A stretch of 64,000 bases of DNA, from the NCBI GenBank assembly GCA_022316685.1, contig JAKJHU010000159.1, positions 806,001 through 870,000 of the forward strand. The letters are read 5' to 3'. A program made the position numbers and the translations under genes. The stretch comes from Progne subis subis. Lineage: Eukaryota > Chordata > Aves > Passeriformes > Hirundinidae. A model generated the notes under the pieces. That model was not told the origin of the DNA, made no database searches, and saw only the letters and a list, made by a program, of their open reading frames with translations. Shown in pieces: positions 59,813-64,000 of this stretch. How positions within the stretch are numbered: position 1 is the stretch's first letter; the number at the start of each line of letters is the position of its first letter.

Positions 59813-61303
59813 TTCCTCTTCATTAATTCAAAGAAAGGCCAAAATAAAATTTCTATGTATTCATCACCAAAAACATGGATCAAGTGTACATAAAAGCAAT
59901 TTAATATTTCCTTTTTGGAAAGAAGCTAAGGGAGGCAGGATAACTTTCAGAGAACAGTTCATGGACTGAAATGGAACATATTGCCTTTATTACTCCCATT
60001 CTTCAGAGGAACATTTTAATAACATATATGCAACATGAACATTAATGATTGCAGGCATTCAGCTGAAAAAACGATACATCAAATTCATTTCAAATAGAGG
60101 TAACGATGACAAAATTAGATTTTGTGTCTATAAATAATAATTAAATCACCATAAAATGTTGCTGCCAAAAGCCCTGTTGCAACTGGTGTAAATTTGCAGT
60201 ATGGAGAAAATATACTTGGGTGTGATTCATCACTTCTGCTCAAGTTATGCCATATCACCAAAACATTCTATAGAAATACAGTTTTGTTCACTTTCACCTG
60301 GACTTGATAGACTGCAGGACAACATAAAATCAGATCCTGATAGACTGCAGGACAACATAAAATCTGATGCCTTTTATTCATTCTTGTATCAGTCTGCTTA
60401 TACCCACTTTTCACAAGAAACAAAGGACCTTGAATTTACAAAACATAAAATGAGTTTATTCTTGTAACTTCCATCTCCCTATAAATTTTACACTGTCATG
60501 CCCCCATTGACTGAAAGGGATTTAGTACTGACTTAATGACTGGTCAGAAAAGGTTCTGTTTTAACACAGCTGCTTTACAAGGTAATCTTGATGTCTGCAC
60601 TGGCTACAGGATGCATTTGCTGAATAATAATATTGGACATGGAGTTATTTTACTTGGCGCAGACATAAATGGATGCAACTGCATTGACTTTTCCAACACA
60701 TATTTTACAGACCAGATTTCCTCTGTGTATGAAATAATAATTATTCATTCATGCCCTGTGCATGGGGGAGCTGCAAGCTCCTATCCGAAGCCTGGATGGG
60801 TTTTGTAACAGCTTAGACTGGAGGAAAGAGCTCTAATGAGAAATCAGTGTAACTGTAAAATATACTAAATTAGGATCTTTAGGAGTTGGTATCTACAGGG
60901 CACATCTGAGGAAATCACTCTGGGTTCCTGTCAAAGGTAGTAGAGAGCTCATTGTGTAGTTAATGATTTCAGGATGTGATTCATCTCCTTAAATAGGCAC
61001 CTGCTTTCAGCTCAATATAAATTCTGTTGACCAGATTTTTACTGACTATTTTAAGAGCCTGAAGAACCATCTCTGAAGCAGATGCCCTGCTGCAGATATC
61101 TGGAGTTAGGTGAGGGGAATTCCTTAGCATTATAAGTCTCTTGTCTGAGGATTGCAGCCTGATGCTACACCTGTGCGCAGGTTTGGCTCAACTTTGGGGT
61201 AACAAAAGAACCCTTAGAAAAATTACTGCCTTTTATTACAGAAAATAAAGGCTGTTTTACATGTGAACTGTGAAAGTTGAACTTTTTTTCTTTTGTATTC
61301 CAA
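59813..61303. other. Unannotated; contains a 33-bp tandem duplication
   Basis: AT-rich DNA. Two ORFs, 60201-60467 (with the tandem duplication) and 60536-60808, have no recognisable domain. The second lies in DNA that does not look repetitive. Confidence 0.45.
60306..60371 (+). repeat. 33-bp direct tandem duplication
   Basis: Two 33-bp units start GATAGACTGCAGGACAACAT at 60306 and 60339; the first 26 bases are identical and the units differ at 4 of the last 7. The period is a multiple of three, so it reads as an 11-residue repeat (DRLQDNIKSDP, then DRLQDNIKSDA) in the 60201-60467 open frame. Confidence 0.95.
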
Positions 61304-61450
61304 GGAATCATAGAATCCTTGAGGTTGAAAGAGACCTGTAAGATTATCAAGTCCAATCATCAATGCAGCAAACCCACCCTGTTCAGCACTAAACCATTTC
61401 CCCAGGGGCCAATGCCAGATGTTTTTTGAAGACTTCTGGGAATGTAACTG
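61304..61450 (-). mobile_element. CR1 3'-tail fragment
   Basis: Reverse orientation: GGAATCATAGAATCCTTGAGG, 'gattatcaagtccaatcatc', 'ttcagcactaaaccatttcc'. The same subfamily as the 57021 copy. Confidence 0.88.
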
Positions 61451-62210
61451 TCAAAGTAGGGCTGCTTCTGTTTCAAGGCTTCTGTATGTTTCTTCACCTC
61501 AAATTCTACTGAAGCTATATGAAGCTAAAACGACATTTTTTTTATGAAGTTATACTCCGTCTGTTGTGCTTTTGGAGGAGCTTTTCACATGACTTCTTGA
61601 GCAACAATGCCTCCTTTTCTCCCACAAAAAACCTGTAGGATCAGTTTGGCTGTTTTTGAATTGTCTGCATTCAAATAGTATTACTTCCAGTCAATGAAAA
61701 TCAGACCTTCAGCAAAAACATATCTCTGAAAATGCATCAAAACAATTTTATGACTTTATCACTGCTTAGCTTGTCATATCATGGACTACTGTGCAAAGTG
61801 TTCCTGGTGAAAATCCACCTCACCACACAAATGTCCCTCTTTAAAATGTCCAAGTCTCACTTTGGTAAATCAATGGAACAAAAACCCCCAGTTTTACATA
61901 CCTTTTACATATTGGAGATTGCAGATCATGTTCATTTAATAAATTTTCCACAGTTCTTTTTATGGTTTAGATGAGAATTAATCTCTTCATCAATGCCAGC
62001 CTGATACTACAGAAGAACAAGGAAGGTAAGCGAGATTACAGATGATGAAATGTTAAATACAAGTGGTATTAAAGAAGAATATCCTACAGTGTCTGCTTGA
62101 CATCTAAGGTCAGATTTTTTCTCAAATAACGTAAGATATTGAAGGGGAAAGGTGAGCTTTGATCAACAGCTGAATACTGTGCTTGAAATAGCAAACCAAT
62201 AGACAATTAC
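61451..62210. other. No recognisable feature
   Basis: Nothing recognised. Confidence 0.5.
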
Positions 62211-62340
62211 AGAATCACAGAATAATTAGGGCTGGAAGAGACCTCTGGAGATCATCTGGTCCAACCCCCCTGCCAAGGGAAGTTCACCTAGAGCAGATGA
62301 TACAGGAAAAGATCCATGTCAGTTTTCACTGTCTCCAGGT
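62211..62340 (-). mobile_element. CR1 3'-tail fragment, third tail type
   Basis: Reverse orientation: AGAATCACAGAATAATTAGG, 'gagatcatctggtccaaccc', 'ttcacctagagcagatgata'. The tail with 'cctagagcag' differs from the other copies. Confidence 0.88.
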
Positions 62341-63378
62341 GTGTTTATTGCCATGGAAAAAGTCACAAGTAAACTACATGGTAAAGAAGCATGGCAGTGT
62401 GGGAAAGTGAATTCCTTTACTCTGAGCTGCAGTTCACCCTGGGTGGAATTCCTGAGTAAGACATCAAACACTGATGAAGTCCCAAAACAGAGCTTAGTCT
62501 GACATGGCACAGGAAAAAAGCCATCAGGTAGGGCTTAGATGAAATTTACTCTGTCAGACATCCCAGCCTAAAAACAAGCAAGGATGGGTTTGGGACACAC
62601 CTCTTCTATATTGTGGCTTAAAAATTCATACTAATTTTTCTAAGTCCTATCAGTAAGGAGACATGAAATTACCTCTGTGATTCCAGATTATCATCAAACA
62701 CTTTGACGCCTCTGCTAAGTGTAGGTTAGAGGAGTAGAGTTCTTTTTCCAGCTTGCTTGTAGATTATTGCTTGCACACATTCATTCATGCAGCTCCAAGC
62801 ACAGTTTGATAATTGGTGACACAGAATTGTCAGTATTGCAGAGGCACCAATAATCTCAATTTACTTGAATGACCACTGAATCAAACTAAGTATTTGCAAT
62901 TACACCTGTGTGTTTGTGCTTGGGCCATGAAAGGAAACTTTATTTCCTTGTAGATGAAAAGCCTCTCTGTATGTGAAGTATTATTGTAATTCCTTCAAAC
63001 CACAGTCCTTAATTTAGAGATCTGAAGTTATTACAACAACAAGACACATTTGTAATCTGCTGTGGGTATTGCTTTAAAAATTTATGCTTTGCTGGTTTAA
63101 ATATGCATTCAAAACACTAAAGGATTTTTGTTCAAACATTAAGATCAGAGTATTATACTGAAAACACTTAGTAATAATTAATTTTATGATTTCAGCAGCA
63201 AAGCGTCTTGAGCCAAGAACTGAGGGAGGCGTAGGAGATGCAGAGTTTGACTGACAGTTGATTAATATTTTGTAGGTTTCTTTCTCTTTTTTTTGCCAGT
63301 TCTTTCAGGCATGTGTCAGACTTACAACTTCAGTAGGACCTGATCCACTTCCAAATGATCAGGATTATTAATAATTAA
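62341..63378. other. No recognisable feature
   Basis: Nothing recognised before the LTR-like block. Confidence 0.45.
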
Positions 63379-64000
63379 TGTCATGGGTTAGTACAGTTTG
63401 GTTTTTTAGTTATAAAAGAATGTAAAATAATTCTCCAGGTCAGGACCTGGGAATTGCTTTGGAAGAGACAGAGACCTATCAGAGAGTTAGTTAGAATACT
63501 CTGACCACTGAAATCATTGGCTGTGACTTTGGGAAGTACCATATAAAACCCCTTGGTTTCCTGTAGGTAGGTCCTTTTCCTTCTTCTTTTAGCTAGAGAG
63601 AGACAGGTAACATCGAGCTGGGCCTGCTGCTCCCCCCTTTTGTGGGATGGGAGCTGGCCTGAGGCCTGGCCGGATTCCATCGGCTCCCGGGTGAAGGGGG
63701 GAAGGAGAGGTTGCTGTTTTGTAACAGCTACTTTCTTTAAACTTCCTTAGAGCACAGAAAAATCTCTGCCGGGCCCCTGATGGGAGCTATGGGCACCATT
63801 TGGGCCGAGGCCACCCCAATTTACACTGAGGGGTGGGCTGAGAAGGCATTTATGATCTTGCTTGTTTTTGTGATTCTGGACTGCCTGAGTGCTCCAATCT
63901 CTAATGTTTCTGCGTGAGTTTTTCTTCCCTCATCAGCTCAGCCTTGAACATCTAACACCACGAGCTACAGAGAGAGAGACAAAGACTCCGAGAAGATTTA
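63379..64000 (+). mobile_element. Probable LTR start, cut by the window edge
   Basis: It begins TGTCATGGGTTAGTACAG, a plausible LTR 5' end. It has a TATA-like ATATAAAA at 63541-63548, then a GC-richer block (63620-63830, 'gggcccctgatgggagctat'). GC jumps compared with the 16 kb before it. No polyadenylation signal or right end is visible. It may instead be a single-copy promoter region; the TG start and TATA placement favour an LTR. Confidence 0.55.

Noticed and set aside
1..64000. CRISPR arrays, operons, tRNA or rRNA genes, bacterial-type systems
   Set aside because: No regularly spaced repeats, cloverleaf or B-box pattern, or dense coding frames were seen. The repeats are those of a bird nuclear genome.

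Overview
The window reads as vertebrate, bird-like nuclear DNA, most probably from a passerine. It is AT-rich and CpG-poor. Its repeats are mostly 5'-truncated CR1 LINE tails (about 27 pieces, many ending in the repeated ATTCTATGA/ATTCTGTGA-type 3' terminus), endogenous retrovirus LTRs and microsatellites. I saw no Alu, L1 or B-type SINEs. The passerine assignment rests on my recollection of these LTR types and was not checked against a database.

I found no convincing protein-coding gene. There is no tRNA, rRNA or snRNA gene I could recognise, and no CRISPR array or bacterial-type operon. The long ORFs are explained by CR1 coding remnants, by their antisense shadows, by microsatellites such as (TTCC)n and (GGGA)n, by LTR interiors, or by chance. 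One segment at 2898-3245 and one at 30911-31609 are left as unexplained ORFs of low coding confidence.

Layout: 1-14 kb is mostly unannotated DNA with a few CR1 tails, several A/T homopolymers (T57 at 7029) and a (GGAA/GGGA)n block. At 14-21 kb there are CR1 pieces, a complete solo LTR at 16185-16922 with a 5-bp target duplication, and an LTR fragment joined to a CR1. At 21-33 kb there are a G-run cluster, a (TTCC)n tract, a probable LTR at 25389-26166, a solo LTR nested inside an older LTR at about 29.1-29.95 kb, and a third solo LTR at 32429-33174. From 33 to 38 kb CR1 pieces lie in both orientations, including one that joins a CR1 3' tail directly to a decayed reverse-transcriptase segment. 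At 38-56 kb there are long stretches with no recognisable feature, plus a compact LTR with a 6-bp duplication at 46813-47198. At 56-64 kb there are an old palindromic repeat, opposed CR1 pairs, a minus-strand LTR at 58425-58954, and a GC-richer LTR-like block cut by the right edge.

The best-supported story is transposon history: four solo LTRs with exact target-site duplications, one nested insertion and one rearranged LINE. The window may be a gene desert or lie inside a large intron; the sequence alone cannot separate these. I did not find a previously undescribed functional system.
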